Notes: a model not told the origin generated them from the letters alone. A stretch of 64,000 bases of DNA from CAMLIZ01 sp966212505 (GCA_966212505.1 CBIHRS010000012.1:1-64000); one strand, 5' to 3'; positions 53,277 through 62,543 are shown, counted from the stretch's first letter. Numbers and translations are program-made.

Positions 53277-54457
53277 GCGACAACAAAGACCAGAAGAACA
53301 GTTTCAACACCCGCGTGATCCACGGCGGGCAGCGGCCCGACCCCAGCACCGGCGCGATCATGCCGCCGATCTACGCCACCTCCACCTACGTGCAGCAGAG
53401 CCCAGGGGTGCACAAGGGCTACGAATACTCGCGCAGCCAGAACCCCACGCGCGAGGCCTTCGAGCGCTGCGTGGCCGATCTCGAGAACGGCGCGCGCGGC
53501 TATGCCTTCGGCTCTGGCCTGGCGGCCATGTCCACCGTGCTCGAGCTGCTCGATGCCGGCGCGCACATCGTGTCGAGCGACGACCTCTACGGCGGCACCT
53601 TCCGCCTCTTCGAGCGGGTGCGCAAGCGCAGCGCGGGCCATCAGTTCAGCTTTGTCGACCTGACCGATGCCAACGCGCTGCGCGCGGCGATCAAGCCCAA
53701 CACGAAGATGCTCTGGGTCGAGACGCCATCGAACCCGCTGCTCAAGCTGACCGACCTGGAAGCGGTGGCGCGCATCGCGCACGAGCACGGCCTGATCGCG
53801 GTGGCCGACAACACCTTCGCCAGCCCCTGGGGCCAGCGCCCGCTCGACCTGGGCTTCGACATCGTCGTGCACTCGACCACCAAGTACCTCAACGGCCATT
53901 CCGACGTGGTGGGCGGCGTGGCGGTGGTGGGCAGCCAACCGAAGCACCAGGCGCTGGCCGAGCAGCTCGCCTTCCTGCACAACGCGGTGGGCGCGATCGC
54001 CGGGCCCTTCGATGCCTTCCTCGCGCTGCGCGGCGTGAAGACGCTGGCCATCCGCATGGAGCGGCATTCGAGCAATGCGCTCGAGCTGGCGCAATGGCTG
54101 CAGACGCAGCCCAAGGTGGCCAAGGTGCACTACCCCGGCCTGGAAACGCATCCGCAGCATGCGCTCGCGAAGCGGCAGATGCGCAACGGCTTCGGCGGCA
54201 TGATCTCGATCGAGCTGAAGAGCGACCTCGCCGGCTCGCGCCGCTTCCTCGAAGCCTGCCACCTGTTCTCGCTGGCCGAGAGCCTGGGCGGCGTCGAGAG
54301 CCTGATCGAGCATCCGGCGATCATGACGCACGCGTCCATTCCGGCCGAGCAGCGCGCCGCACTGGGCATCGGCGACACGCTGATCCGCCTGTCGGTGGGC
54401 ATCGAGGATGTGAACGACCTGCGCGACGAACTGGCCCGCGCCCTCGCCGCGGTGTAG
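53273..54457 (+). CDS. Cystathionine gamma-lyase / related PLP Cys-Met metabolism enzyme
   Basis: A 394-aa PLP enzyme of the Cys/Met metabolism family. Signatures: YATSTYVQQSPGVHKGYEYS (about 35-54), GLAAMSTVLELL, ETPSNPLL, and the PLP lysine motif HSTTKYLNGHSDVVGG (about 201-216). ATGA-coupled to cystathionine beta-synthase; together they convert homocysteine to cysteine. A gamma-synthase activity cannot be excluded from sequence alone. Confidence 0.92.
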
Positions 54458-54463
54458 CCCCCG

Positions 54464-55219
54464 CTACCGGAAATAGCGCGCCGGCGTGTCGCCGAAGGCC
54501 TGGCGGAACACCGCGATGAACGACGACACGTCGGCATAGCCTACCGCCAGCGCCGCCTCGGTCACGCTGTGGCCCTGGCTCAAGGGCTCCATCGCCTTCA
54601 GCAGCCGCAGCTGCTGGCGCCACTGGCCGAAGCTCAGGCCCGTGTCCTTGAGGAACAGGCGCGCGGCGGTGCGCTCGGTCATGCCGCAATCGGCCGCCAG
54701 CGCAGCCAGCGGTCGTTGATCGGCGGGGTCGGTTTCGAGCCGGCGCGTCAGCCGCACCAGCCGTGGATCCACGGCCAGCGGCAGGCCCGCCGGCACCTCC
54801 TGCAGCGCCGACAACCGGTCGACGATCACCTGCATCAGCCGCTGCTCGGGGCCGTGGGCCGGATGGTCGGGGCCGAAGCCCGAGGCCTCCACCAGCAGCA
54901 GACGCAGCAGCGGATCGACGTTGACCACGCAGCAGCGCGGCGGCATCGGCACCGCGCCGGGCTCGGCATACAGCGTGCGCAACCAGCATCCACGCGGCGC
55001 GTGGCCGCGGTGACGTTCGCCCGGCAGGATCCACACCGCCCGCTGCGGCGGCACCACCCACAGGCCCGCGGCCGTGCGCACCGTGTGCACGCCTTCGCTG
55101 GCGTAGACGAACTGCGCGCGCCGGTGGCGGTGCCACGGGCTGCGCAGCGAGGCATAGCGCTCCGACAGCACGAACACCGGCCGCGCCGCCTGGTCGGGAT
55201 CCAAGTGGGGTTTCGGCAT
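54464..55219 (-). CDS. AraC family regulator with cupin sensor domain
   Basis: A 251-aa AraC regulator: cupin-like N-terminus (WHRHRRAQFVYASEGVHTVR, about 29-48; WVVPPQRAVWILPGERHRG) and an AraC HTH pair about 155-250 (LAALAADCGMTERTAARLFL; VTEAALAVGYADVSSFIAVF). Divergent from the MBL-fold gene at 55319 with 99 bp between starts, so probably its regulator. Confidence 0.87.
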   Translation of the reverse strand: MPKPHLDPDQAARPVFVLSERYASLRSPWHRHRRAQFVYASEGVHTVRTAAGLWVVPPQRAVWILPGERHRGHAPRGCWLRTLYAEPGAVPMPPRCCVVNVDPLLRLLLVEASGFGPDHPAHGPEQRLMQVIVDRLSALQEVPAGLPLAVDPRLVRLTRRLETDPADQRPLAALAADCGMTERTAARLFLKDTGLSFGQWRQQLRLLKAMEPLSQGHSVTEAALAVGYADVSSFIAVFRQAFGDTPARYFR

Positions 55220-55318
55220 GTCTGTCCTGCCCTGTTTTCTGTCGTCCCAGGCCGAGACCGGAAAAAGCGCCGACTCTACGCTGGCGGCTCCTCGAACGAC
55301 ATCCCAAGCAACCGCACC

Positions 55319-56314
55319 ATGAGATCCGCCCTCCCCGCCTGCGCCGCTGCCGTGCTGGCCCTGGCCGCTGCCTGCGCCAACGCCGGCCAGCTGCATGTGT
55401 TCACCTCCGACGCCGCCGGCTTCTACACCCACTCGGTCTGGTACGACGATGGCCGCGAGGTCACCGTGGTCGATGCGCAGTTCACCCCGACCCATGCCGA
55501 AGCGCTGCTGGCCGACATCCGCCGGCAATCGGCCTCGCCGGTCACGCGGGTGATCGTCACCCATCCCAACCCCGACAAGTTCAACGGGCTGTCGGTCTTC
55601 CACAAGGCCGGCGCCGAGAGCATCGCCTCGGCGAAGACGGCCGCGGCCATCCCCGGGGTCGACCGCTACAAGCGCCATTTCTTCGTCGACATCGCCAAGG
55701 CCTTCACCGACGAGACCTACCCCAAGGTGGAGCCGGTGACCACCACCTACCGGGGCCGGCAGGTGATCCGCCTGAAGTCGGGCGAGACGATCACGCTGAT
55801 CGAGCTGCCGCATGCCGGCATCTCGAGCGACCAGACGGTGGTGCGCATCGACAGCACCGGCGATCTGGTCGTGGGCGACCTCGTGCACTCGCGCCACCAT
55901 GCCTGGCTCGAAGGCGGCATCGTCGACGGCAAGCCGGTGCCCGACCTCGCGGGCTGGAAGGCCGACCTGAAGGCGCTGCCCAGGCTCGGGCACGGCACGG
56001 TCTACGGCGGGCGCGGCCGGTTCCTGCCGGTGGCGCAGGCGGTGAGCGAGCAGGTGGACTACCTCGAGAAGGCCGAGGCCATCGTCGACCACTACATCGC
56101 CCAGCTCGGCGACCGGGCCGGCGAATTGGCGGACCCTGCGCTGCAGGGCCGGCACTACCAGGCACTGCAGGATGCCTTCGTCCAGGCGTTTCCAGAGGAT
56201 GCGATGCCGGAGCTGATCGGCTACAGCATCTACGGGCTGGCCGGGCAGCGGCTGGCCTGCGCCGACAAGGCGCTGCCGCGCGAGCGCAGGAACTGCAGCA
56301 GGCGCGCGCCGTAG
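55319..56314 (+). CDS. Exported MBL-fold protein with degenerate metal site
   Basis: A 331-aa protein with a signal peptide (about 1-22, CANAGQLH) and a metallo-beta-lactamase fold: VWYDDGREVTVVDAQF, VTRVIVTHPNPDKFNGLSVF (about 79-98), ITLIELPHAGISSDQTVVRI, DLVVGDLVHSRHH. The usual HxHxDH motif reads HPNPDK, so two zinc-binding His and the standard Asp-His pattern are lost. It may bind another metal or be non-enzymatic. The 3' end overlaps the convergent GST gene by 85 bp. Divergent AraC gene upstream. Confidence 0.78.
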   Translation: MRSALPACAAAVLALAAACANAGQLHVFTSDAAGFYTHSVWYDDGREVTVVDAQFTPTHAEALLADIRRQSASPVTRVIVTHPNPDKFNGLSVFHKAGAESIASAKTAAAIPGVDRYKRHFFVDIAKAFTDETYPKVEPVTTTYRGRQVIRLKSGETITLIELPHAGISSDQTVVRIDSTGDLVVGDLVHSRHHAWLEGGIVDGKPVPDLAGWKADLKALPRLGHGTVYGGRGRFLPVAQAVSEQVDYLEKAEAIVDHYIAQLGDRAGELADPALQGRHYQALQDAFVQAFPEDAMPELIGYSIYGLAGQRLACADKALPRERRNCSRRAP

Positions 56315-56919
56315 TCATCAGCCACCGCCGCCCGCACCGAAGGCCGCTGCGACAGCGCGCGGCGCCATGCGCTCACCTTCGGCGTGTCGTCGAAGAAGCC
56401 GAAGTCATCGATCTGCTCGAACACGTCGAAGTAGCGGAACACCGGGCCGAACACCGCATCGACGAGGCCGAAGCGCTCGCCGTCGAACCACGGCCCGGCC
56501 TCTCGCCGGGCGAGTGCCTGCTCGAGCTGCGCGAAGCGCGCCTTCAGCTCGTCGCGCCGCAGCGCCAGCGCGGCTTCGTCGGGCGCGTTGTAGAAGCCGG
56601 CGATGCCGTTGAGCACCGCGGAGCCGAACTCCATCCAGCCGCGGTGCCGAGCGCGCTGCAGCGCATCGGCCGGGTGCAGGCGGGGCGCGAGCGTCTCGTC
56701 GAGGTATTCGCAGATCACCGCCGATTCGAACACCGGCTCGTCGCCGACCAGCAGCACCGGCGTCTTGCCCAGCGGCGACACCGCGAGAAACCAGCCCGGC
56801 TTGTCCGCCAGGTCGACGGTGCGGCGCTCGAAGGCCGCGCCCTTCTCGGCCAGCACGATGGCGGCGCGCTGCACGTAGGGACACAGCGCATGGCTGATGA
56901 GCGTGAGCGGCGCGTCCAT
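56230..56919 (-). CDS. Glutathione S-transferase family protein
   Basis: A 229-aa cytosolic GST. N-terminal thioredoxin fold with LISHALCPYVQRAAIVLAEK (about 7-26; Cys near the glutathione site), SPLGKTPVL cis-Pro region and VFESAVICEYLDE (about 61-73). The C-terminal helical domain is complete. The class is Omega/Beta-like (Cys in place of Tyr/Ser). ATG overlaps the DoxX stop by 1 bp (TGATG). Its 3' tail runs 85 bp into the convergent MBL gene. Confidence 0.87.
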   Translation of the reverse strand: MDAPLTLISHALCPYVQRAAIVLAEKGAAFERRTVDLADKPGWFLAVSPLGKTPVLLVGDEPVFESAVICEYLDETLAPRLHPADALQRARHRGWMEFGSAVLNGIAGFYNAPDEAALALRRDELKARFAQLEQALARREAGPWFDGERFGLVDAVFGPVFRYFDVFEQIDDFGFFDDTPKVSAWRRALSQRPSVRAAVADDYGARLLQFLRSRGSALSAQASRCPASP

Positions 56920-57326
56920 CAGCGGCTCCAGGTGAAGCGCGGGCTGCTGCGCAGGCTGGCGGCGCCATCGCCCATCAGCCACAACGCAAGCGATGCGATG
57001 CTGAGGAACACCGGGTATTCCCAGCCGCCGCCCGGACTGGTGTGCACCCAGCCGTTGGCCCAGTGCACCTTGGCGGCACCCAGCATGATGGGCAGCAGCA
57101 CCAACGCCGCCTGCCGCGCATAGACGCCCAGCACCAGCGCGAGCCCGCCGACGATCTCGAGCGCGAACACCGCATAGGCCAGCCCGCCCGGATAACCCAC
57201 CGATTCGAAGAATTTCGCGGTGCCCGGCAGCGTGAACACCAGCAGCTTCAGCAGCGCATGCGCCAGCCACATCACGCCCAGCGAGATGCGCAGCAGCGCG
57301 AGGCCCCAGGCCTGTGATTCGTTCAT
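56919..57326 (-). CDS. DoxX family membrane protein
   Basis: A 135-aa four-helix membrane protein of the DoxX family (LLRISLGVMWLAHALLKLLV, about 11-30; AYAVFALEIVGGLALVLGVY; WEYPVFLSIASLALWL). DoxX-like proteins take part in membrane redox homeostasis. Coupled to the GST gene (TGATG). I used ATG 57326; starts at 57335 and 57359 are possible since no RBS is clear. Confidence 0.83.
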   Translation of the reverse strand: MNESQAWGLALLRISLGVMWLAHALLKLLVFTLPGTAKFFESVGYPGGLAYAVFALEIVGGLALVLGVYARQAALVLLPIMLGAAKVHWANGWVHTSPGGGWEYPVFLSIASLALWLMGDGAASLRSSPRFTWSR

Positions 57327-57365
57327 TGCATTCATCCATTGCAGTTGGGATGCCGTCACTCTAGG

Positions 57366-57381
57366 ATTGCATCAACGCAAT
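57366..57381. promoter_or_regulatory. LysR-type operator between doxX-like and LysR genes
   Basis: Perfect inverted repeat ATTGC-N6-GCAAT containing the T-N11-A core of LysR-box sites (T57367 to A57379). It lies 24 bp before the LysR ATG (57405) and 40 bp from the DoxX start, in the position expected for a LysR regulator controlling a divergent gene. Confidence 0.65.
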
Positions 57382-57404
57382 GAAAATAGGCGGCAGCGCA
57401 AACG

Positions 57405-58283
57405 ATGGATGCAGCAGCGCAATACCGGGTTTCGGCCGGCGACATGGAGGTGGTGCTGGCGCTCGCGCGCAGCGGCACGCTGCTCGAGGCCGGACGCCGG
57501 CTGGGGGTCGACGGCTCCACCGTGTTCCGCTCGGTGCAGCGCATCGAGCGCGGGCTGGGCCGGCCGCTGTTCGAGCGCTCGCGCGCCGGCTACCGGCCCA
57601 CCGAGCTGGGGCTGGAGCTGGCGCGCCATGCCGAGCGCATCGAGGTAGAGCTCGAGGCGGCGCGCGCCGCGGCCCATGCGCACAACAGCTCGGCCTCGGG
57701 CAGCGTGCGCATCAGCACCACCGACACGCTGCTGCATGGCCTGGTGCTGCCGGCGCTGCGCAGCCTGGCCCGCGCCCATCCGTTGCTGCAGTTCGAGCTG
57801 ACCGCGAGCAACGAGCTCGCGAGCCTGACCAAGCGCGATGCCGACATCGCAGTGCGCGCCACGCGCAAGCCGCCCGGGCACTTGGTGGGCCGGCCGCTCG
57901 GGCCGCTGCGCTTCGCGGTCTATGGCCCTCGCCCGCGGGGCCGCGGCAAGGCGACGGAGCTGGCGCGCAGCGACTGGCTGGCGCCTGACGATGCAATGCC
58001 CGAGCATCCTTCGGTGCAATGGCGGCGGCGCCACTACCCGCAGCTGAGCCCGCGCTACAAGGTCAACAGCATCCTCGCAGTGCTCGAAGGCGTGGCCGCC
58101 GGCCTGGGCGTGGGCGTGCTGCCGGTCTTTCTGGCGCAGGGCCGCACGGACGTGACGCCGCTCTCCGACCCGCTGCCCGAATGCGAAAGCCAGCTCTGGC
58201 TGTTGACGCATCCCGAGTCGCGCCACCTGCGGCGCATTTCCACGGTGGCGACGCATCTGGCCGAGCAGCTGGTGCTCGCCTGA
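57405..58283 (+). CDS. LysR family transcriptional regulator
   Basis: A 292-aa LysR regulator: HTH about 10-65 (GDMEVVLALARSGTLLEAGR; GVDGSTVFRSVQRIERGLGR) and an effector domain to 290. Divergent from the DoxX-GST pair, with an inverted repeat operator between them, so it probably regulates that pair and itself. Effector unknown. Confidence 0.9.
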   Translation: MDAAAQYRVSAGDMEVVLALARSGTLLEAGRRLGVDGSTVFRSVQRIERGLGRPLFERSRAGYRPTELGLELARHAERIEVELEAARAAAHAHNSSASGSVRISTTDTLLHGLVLPALRSLARAHPLLQFELTASNELASLTKRDADIAVRATRKPPGHLVGRPLGPLRFAVYGPRPRGRGKATELARSDWLAPDDAMPEHPSVQWRRRHYPQLSPRYKVNSILAVLEGVAAGLGVGVLPVFLAQGRTDVTPLSDPLPECESQLWLLTHPESRHLRRISTVATHLAEQLVLA

Positions 58284-58289
58284 GCCGCC

Positions 58290-58808
58290 TCAATGCCTGG
58301 GCGGCTGGTTGCCGCTGGCGGGCACACCGGCGAGCGAGCTGAGCACCAGCGCCGCCTCCTCCACCAGCGCCGCCGGCGCCTGCTCGGGCTCGGGCCCCAC
58401 CTGCGGCATCGGCGGTTCGAACGACTGGTACATCAGCTCGATGTCCCGGCACATCGCGCGGCGCTCGCTCAGCTCGGTGGCGGCGCGCAGCGCGGGGATG
58501 AAGGCGTATTCGTCGTCCTGCGCCAGGTCGGCCACCGCCTGGTCGAAACCCTGGAGCGCGGGGCCGAAATGCTCGGTGCCGGACTGGTTGACCACCAGGT
58601 TGGCCAGCGCGCGCTTGAAGCGCAGGTGCACGCCCTGGGTCTCCGCGCTCAGCCCTTGCCAGCCGGCGCGCAGCAGTGCCGGCATGATCACCTGCTCGCG
58701 GGCACGCACATGCAGCACGGCCCGATCGCACAGCTCCCGCACGATGCGCTTGAGCGTGCGTTCGTCAGCACAGTCACGCAACTGCGCGAGCAACTGCCGC
58801 ATCTTCAT
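58290..58808 (-). CDS. Hemerythrin-like domain protein (tentative)
   Basis: A 172-aa helical protein. RAREQVIMPALLRAGWQG (about 37-54), HLRFKRALANLV, and EYAFIPALRAATELSERRAM resemble the helix-turn pattern of HHE/hemerythrin domains, with charged His/Glu positions. I cannot line up a full set of seven ligands, so binding of iron is uncertain. The C-terminal 30 residues are disordered. Convergent with the LysR gene, 6 bp apart. Confidence 0.55.
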   Translation of the reverse strand: MKMRQLLAQLRDCADERTLKRIVRELCDRAVLHVRAREQVIMPALLRAGWQGLSAETQGVHLRFKRALANLVVNQSGTEHFGPALQGFDQAVADLAQDDEYAFIPALRAATELSERRAMCRDIELMYQSFEPPMPQVGPEPEQAPAALVEEAALVLSSLAGVPASGNQPPRH

Positions 58809-59000
58809 CAACTGCTCACCGAGCAGAACACTGCAATCCACAACCGCCCCAACCACGCCACCGAAATAGCACTGCCGGTCATGCAGCAATCCACATGCCG
58901 AACCCCTCAGGTGCGGGGGCATGAATGGGCACCAGGCACATCCGTTGCCTAGGCCTTCTCGGCGCCGTGGTGGCGCCGAGAACAACCCTTGGAGAATTCG

Positions 59001-59699
59001 ATGAAGCTGCATCTGTTGGCCCTGATGCTGGGTGGTGCCTTGCTCGCCGGTTGCGGCGGTGGCGGCGGCGACGACACCACGCCGGTGAATCCCGGCCCGG
59101 TGACCCCGAGCTACAACGCCTCGGCAGCCTTCCACAACATGCTGACGACCAGCCATGCCTGGATCCTGAGCGGCACCGGCAGCGACAGCAAGAACTACTC
59201 GGTGGGCGTCGGCCTCACCCCCACCGGCACCGGCACCTTCGCGCTCGATGGCGCGACCTACAGCCGCTCGTCGCAATCGCTGGCGCTGGCCGAATCGGGC
59301 ACCTCGTCGGCGGCGAGCAACTCGACGCTGTATTTCGGCGCCGGCGACCAGGTGAAGGGCGTGGCCAACGACGACGGCACCTGCTGGGTCGCCACCCCGG
59401 GCGCCGCGGTGCCCACCTCGGCCCATGCCGGCGACAGCGGTACGCTTTACACGGCCGTGCTGTATCCCGGCTGCACTGCGGGCCTGAGCTCCAACGGCAC
59501 GGCGGTGGCGAAGTGGTCGATCGAGACCTTCGACAGCATCAACTACTTCTGCACGACCACCGACGTGCTCAGCACCTCGGGCGTCACGCAGAGCCGCACG
59601 GCGGTGTGCTTCCAGGTCAACACCGACGGCAGCATCGGCAACCAGAGCCGGGTGACGATCAGCAACTCCAGCGGGTTCTCGCTGGTGGCCAAGAACTAA
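59001..59699 (+). CDS. Predicted lipoprotein, unknown function
   Basis: A 232-aa lipoprotein. Lipobox LLAGC (about 17-21) followed by a Gly-rich linker. The mature domain is Ser/Thr/Gly-rich with four cysteines (TCWVATPG; PGCTAG; FCTTTDV; AVCFQVN) that could form two disulphides. No named domain. ATG 59001 has GGAG seven bp upstream. Its stop overlaps the emfourin-like stop (convergent, 4 bp). Confidence 0.82.
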   Translation: MKLHLLALMLGGALLAGCGGGGGDDTTPVNPGPVTPSYNASAAFHNMLTTSHAWILSGTGSDSKNYSVGVGLTPTGTGTFALDGATYSRSSQSLALAESGTSSAASNSTLYFGAGDQVKGVANDDGTCWVATPGAAVPTSAHAGDSGTLYTAVLYPGCTAGLSSNGTAVAKWSIETFDSINYFCTTTDVLSTSGVTQSRTAVCFQVNTDGSIGNQSRVTISNSSGFSLVAKN

Positions 59700-60019
59700 G
59701 GACTCACCAGCCCGGCCAACGCCTCGGGCATGTCGTCTTCGGCGAGATCGAGCTGCTGCTGGCGGCCATCGGCAAAGGTCAGCTGCACCCGGTAGTGGAA
59801 GCGGTCGGCGGCGGCCGGCGCGCCGCGCCGAGCGGCGGGCGCTGCAGCGGCCGCGACCGGCGGGCGCTGCAGCAGCTGGGCCAGCGCCTTGCGTTGCGCG
59901 GCGCCGAGCGCCTGCACCTCATGCTCGGCCTTGAGATGCAGGCCCGCGAACCCGCCGCTGCGCTCGATGCGCAGGCGGCTGGGTTCGGAGGCGGGGTGGG
60001 TGTCAGCGCCGGTGTCCAT
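59696..60019 (-). CDS. Emfourin-like inhibitor of protealysin-type M4 peptidase
   Basis: A 107-aa protein with the emfourin-like opening LRIERSGGFAGLHL (about 16-29) and later RVQLTFADGRQQQLDLAEDD (about 76-95). Emfourins bind and inhibit cytoplasmic protealysin-like metalloproteases and are usually encoded beside them. It is the next gene downstream of the M4 peptidase (11 bp). The middle is a low-complexity Ala/Pro stretch. Confidence 0.8.
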   Translation of the reverse strand: MDTGADTHPASEPSRLRIERSGGFAGLHLKAEHEVQALGAAQRKALAQLLQRPPVAAAAAPAARRGAPAAADRFHYRVQLTFADGRQQQLDLAEDDMPEALAGLVSP

Positions 60020-60030
60020 GACGCCCAAGG

Positions 60031-61074
60031 CTACAGCACGCCGACCTCCTGCCACGCCGCCTTGCACTTGCCCTCGGCCGCCTTCTCGCCGAGCTTGAGC
60101 GCACCGGCCACGGTGAGCGCGGCGAACTCGCGGAAGGTGGCGTCGCTGCGCAGCTGGCGGCTGGTGCAGGCGTCGTACCAGACCTTGATCGCCAGCGTCC
60201 ACGCCTGGCCGCCCAGCGCCTTGGCGAACAGTGCGAAGGCCTTGTTGGGCACGCCGCTGTTGTCGTGCACATCGGCCGTGGGGTCGAGGTCCTGGTAGGT
60301 GTCGGGCTGCTGCGACATGGTGTGCGCGCCCTTGGGCTGGGCCATGTCGCGCAGGCAGGTGTAGCCCTTGGCGCGCGCGGCTGGCGCCATGATGCCGGCA
60401 CCGATGAGCCAGGCCTGCGGATCGGTGACGCTCCACTGGTTCAGCCACTGGTTGAACACCGCGCCGAAGGCATCGCTGATGCTTTCGTTGAGCGCGCCCG
60501 ATTCGCCTTCGTAGCGCAACGCGCTCTCGTTCTGCGTGACGCCGTGCGTCAGCTCGTGGCCGATCACGTCGGGCGAGAGGTACATCTCGGTGAAGATCTT
60601 GCCGTCGCCGTCGCCATAGACCATCTGGTGGCCGTTCCAGAAGGCGTTGTCGTAGTGCTTGCCGTAGTGCAGGCTGGAGACGAGGTCCATGCCGCGGTTG
60701 TCCACCGAGTTGCGCCCCAGCACCGTCTTGTAGAACTCCGCCATCTTCGCGGTGGTGGCGTGCACGGTGTCGAAGCCATCGGCCAGCCGCGTGACCGGGG
60801 TGCCCGGCAGCGAGCGGCGGTGCGCGCAATCGAACAGGTGCTGCGCCGGCTCATGCGGTGCGGTGGGCGCCTTGCCGCGCTTCTGGTGCTCGGGGTCGCG
60901 CAGCGTCGCGATGCGGTGCGCCTCGCGCAGGCCGCGCAGGCGCTCGGTCTCGAGGTAGGTGTCCTGCAGCTTCTTGCGGGTGGCGTCGTCGAGGCTGGTG
61001 TCGCGCGAATACCGGCGCAACACGCCCGGCGGCACGATGAAACAGCAGACGGGACAAAGGCGCGTGCGGTCCAT
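60031..61074 (-). CDS. Protealysin-like M4 family metallopeptidase
   Basis: A 347-aa zinc protease of the thermolysin family (protealysin branch). There is no signal peptide; the N-terminus is the short protealysin propeptide, CPVCCFIVPPGVLRR (about 7-21). Zinc motif VIGHELTHGVTQNES (about 171-185) and downstream GALNESISDAFG (about 193-204) with the third ligand Glu. The late His of the active site is in HDNSGVPNKAF. Acts in the cytoplasm or after non-classical release. The emfourin-like inhibitor follows. Confidence 0.93.
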   Translation of the reverse strand: MDRTRLCPVCCFIVPPGVLRRYSRDTSLDDATRKKLQDTYLETERLRGLREAHRIATLRDPEHQKRGKAPTAPHEPAQHLFDCAHRRSLPGTPVTRLADGFDTVHATTAKMAEFYKTVLGRNSVDNRGMDLVSSLHYGKHYDNAFWNGHQMVYGDGDGKIFTEMYLSPDVIGHELTHGVTQNESALRYEGESGALNESISDAFGAVFNQWLNQWSVTDPQAWLIGAGIMAPAARAKGYTCLRDMAQPKGAHTMSQQPDTYQDLDPTADVHDNSGVPNKAFALFAKALGGQAWTLAIKVWYDACTSRQLRSDATFREFAALTVAGALKLGEKAAEGKCKAAWQEVGVL

Positions 61075-61211
61075 GTTTCCTCCTTGCGGTGAATTGCCGG
61101 CCTATTTGACGGCGCCTGCATTTCGGCCACATCGCTCTTTTGGGGGATGGAGCCGCGGAGCTTGGTAGGCTCCAGCCTCGCGCGACAACATATCTACAGG
61201 AGGACCAGTCC

Positions 61212-61973
61212 ATGCCGCACGCGAGCCATCGCGGGATCCGCATCCACTACGAAACCGAAGGCGAAGGGCCGCCGCTGCTGCTGCACCACGGCTTCACCAG
61301 CCACCTGATGGCCTGGCGCTATTACGGCTACGTGCAGAAGCTCAAGGCGCATCACCGGGTGATCATGCTCGACGCCCGCGGCCACGGCCACAGCGACAAG
61401 CCGCACACGCCCGGCGCCTACGCGATGCAGGAGCGCGTGGGCGACGTGCTCGCGGTGCTGGATGCGGCCGGCATCGACCAGGTGCACTACTTCGGCTATT
61501 CGATGGGCGGCCGCATCGGCTTCGCGCTGGCCGGCCAGGCGCCGGAGCGGCTGCTGAGCCTCGCGATCGGCGGCGCCCATCCCTACCCCGACGAACGCTT
61601 CGATGCCTTCAAGAAGGTCGACGGCTCCGATGTCGATGCCTTCATCGCCGCGCTCGAGAAGGTGATCGACGAGAAGCTGCCGCGCGAGATGAAGCTGCTG
61701 CTGGCCGGCCAGGACCTGCGCGCCTTCTCGGCCGCCGCCAAGGTGATGCCGCCGATGGAGGCCGCGCTGCCGAAGGTCACCATGCCCTGCCTGATGTTCG
61801 CCGGCGACCACGACGGCCGGCACGACCTGGTGAAGCGCTGTGCCGAGAGCCTGGCGCATGCGCGCTTCGTGTCGCTGCCGGGGCTCAACCACATGAGCGC
61901 GGTGAGCCGCAGCGCCGAGGTGGTGCCGCTGCTGCTCGACTTCCTGCGCATGGACAATCGCGCATGCCCCTGA
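61212..61973 (+). CDS. Alpha/beta hydrolase
   Basis: A 253-aa hydrolase. Oxyanion-site segment LLLHHGFTSHLMAW (about 22-35), nucleophile elbow GYSMGGRIGFAL (Ser about 98), DHDG with the acid, and LPGLNHMS with the catalytic His (about 222). Substrate unknown; similar proteins hydrolyse small esters or act in homogentisate/proline-type pathways. ATG 61212. The next gene overlaps by 10 bp. Confidence 0.88.
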   Translation: MPHASHRGIRIHYETEGEGPPLLLHHGFTSHLMAWRYYGYVQKLKAHHRVIMLDARGHGHSDKPHTPGAYAMQERVGDVLAVLDAAGIDQVHYFGYSMGGRIGFALAGQAPERLLSLAIGGAHPYPDERFDAFKKVDGSDVDAFIAALEKVIDEKLPREMKLLLAGQDLRAFSAAAKVMPPMEAALPKVTMPCLMFAGDHDGRHDLVKRCAESLAHARFVSLPGLNHMSAVSRSAEVVPLLLDFLRMDNRACP

Positions 61974-62497
61974 CTTCCTACCTCGACCACCATCCCGTCA
62001 TCGCCGAAGGCTGCTTCATCCACGACTCCGCGCAGGTGATCGGCGACGTGAGCCTCGGCCGCGACTGCTCGGTGTGGTGCAACACCGTGCTGCGCGGCGA
62101 CGTCAACCGCATCGTCGTCGGCGAGCGCAGCAACATCCAGGACCTGGCGATGGGCCACGTGTCGCACAAGAACCCGGCCAAGCCCGGCGGCTCGCCGCTG
62201 ACCATCGGCCGCCACGTGACCATCGCCCATGCGGTGGTCCTGCATGGCTGCACCATCGGCGACGAATGCCTGATCGGCATGGGCAGCATCGTGATGGACG
62301 ACGTGGTCGTCGGCCCGCAGGTGATGCTCGGCGCCGGCAGCCTGGTGCCGCCGGGCAAGCAGCTCGAAAGCGGCTACCTCTACGTGGGCCGCCCCGCCGT
62401 GAAGCTGCGCCCGCTCACCGACGAGGAGCGGGCCTTCCTGCGCTATTCGGCCGAGCACTACATGCGGGTCAAGAACAACTACCTCGCCGGCCGCTAG
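61964..62497 (+). CDS. Gamma-carbonic anhydrase-like hexapeptide-repeat protein
   Basis: A 177-aa left-handed beta-helix protein of the gamma-CA/PaaY type. Hexapeptide repeats run from about 12 to 140 (VIGDVSLGRDCSVWCNTVLR; IQDLAMGHVSHK; IAHAVVLHGCTIGDE), with three His (MGH, IAH, LHG) that match the metal ligands. It may be a carbonic anhydrase or a CoA-thioester hydrolase. Coupled to the alpha/beta hydrolase by a 10-bp overlap. Confidence 0.88.
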   Translation: MPLTSYLDHHPVIAEGCFIHDSAQVIGDVSLGRDCSVWCNTVLRGDVNRIVVGERSNIQDLAMGHVSHKNPAKPGGSPLTIGRHVTIAHAVVLHGCTIGDECLIGMGSIVMDDVVVGPQVMLGAGSLVPPGKQLESGYLYVGRPAVKLRPLTDEERAFLRYSAEHYMRVKNNYLAGR

Positions 62498-62543
62498 GGC
62501 CCAGGTCGACAATCCACCCATCATCACTCGGTGCCCTTTGCCC

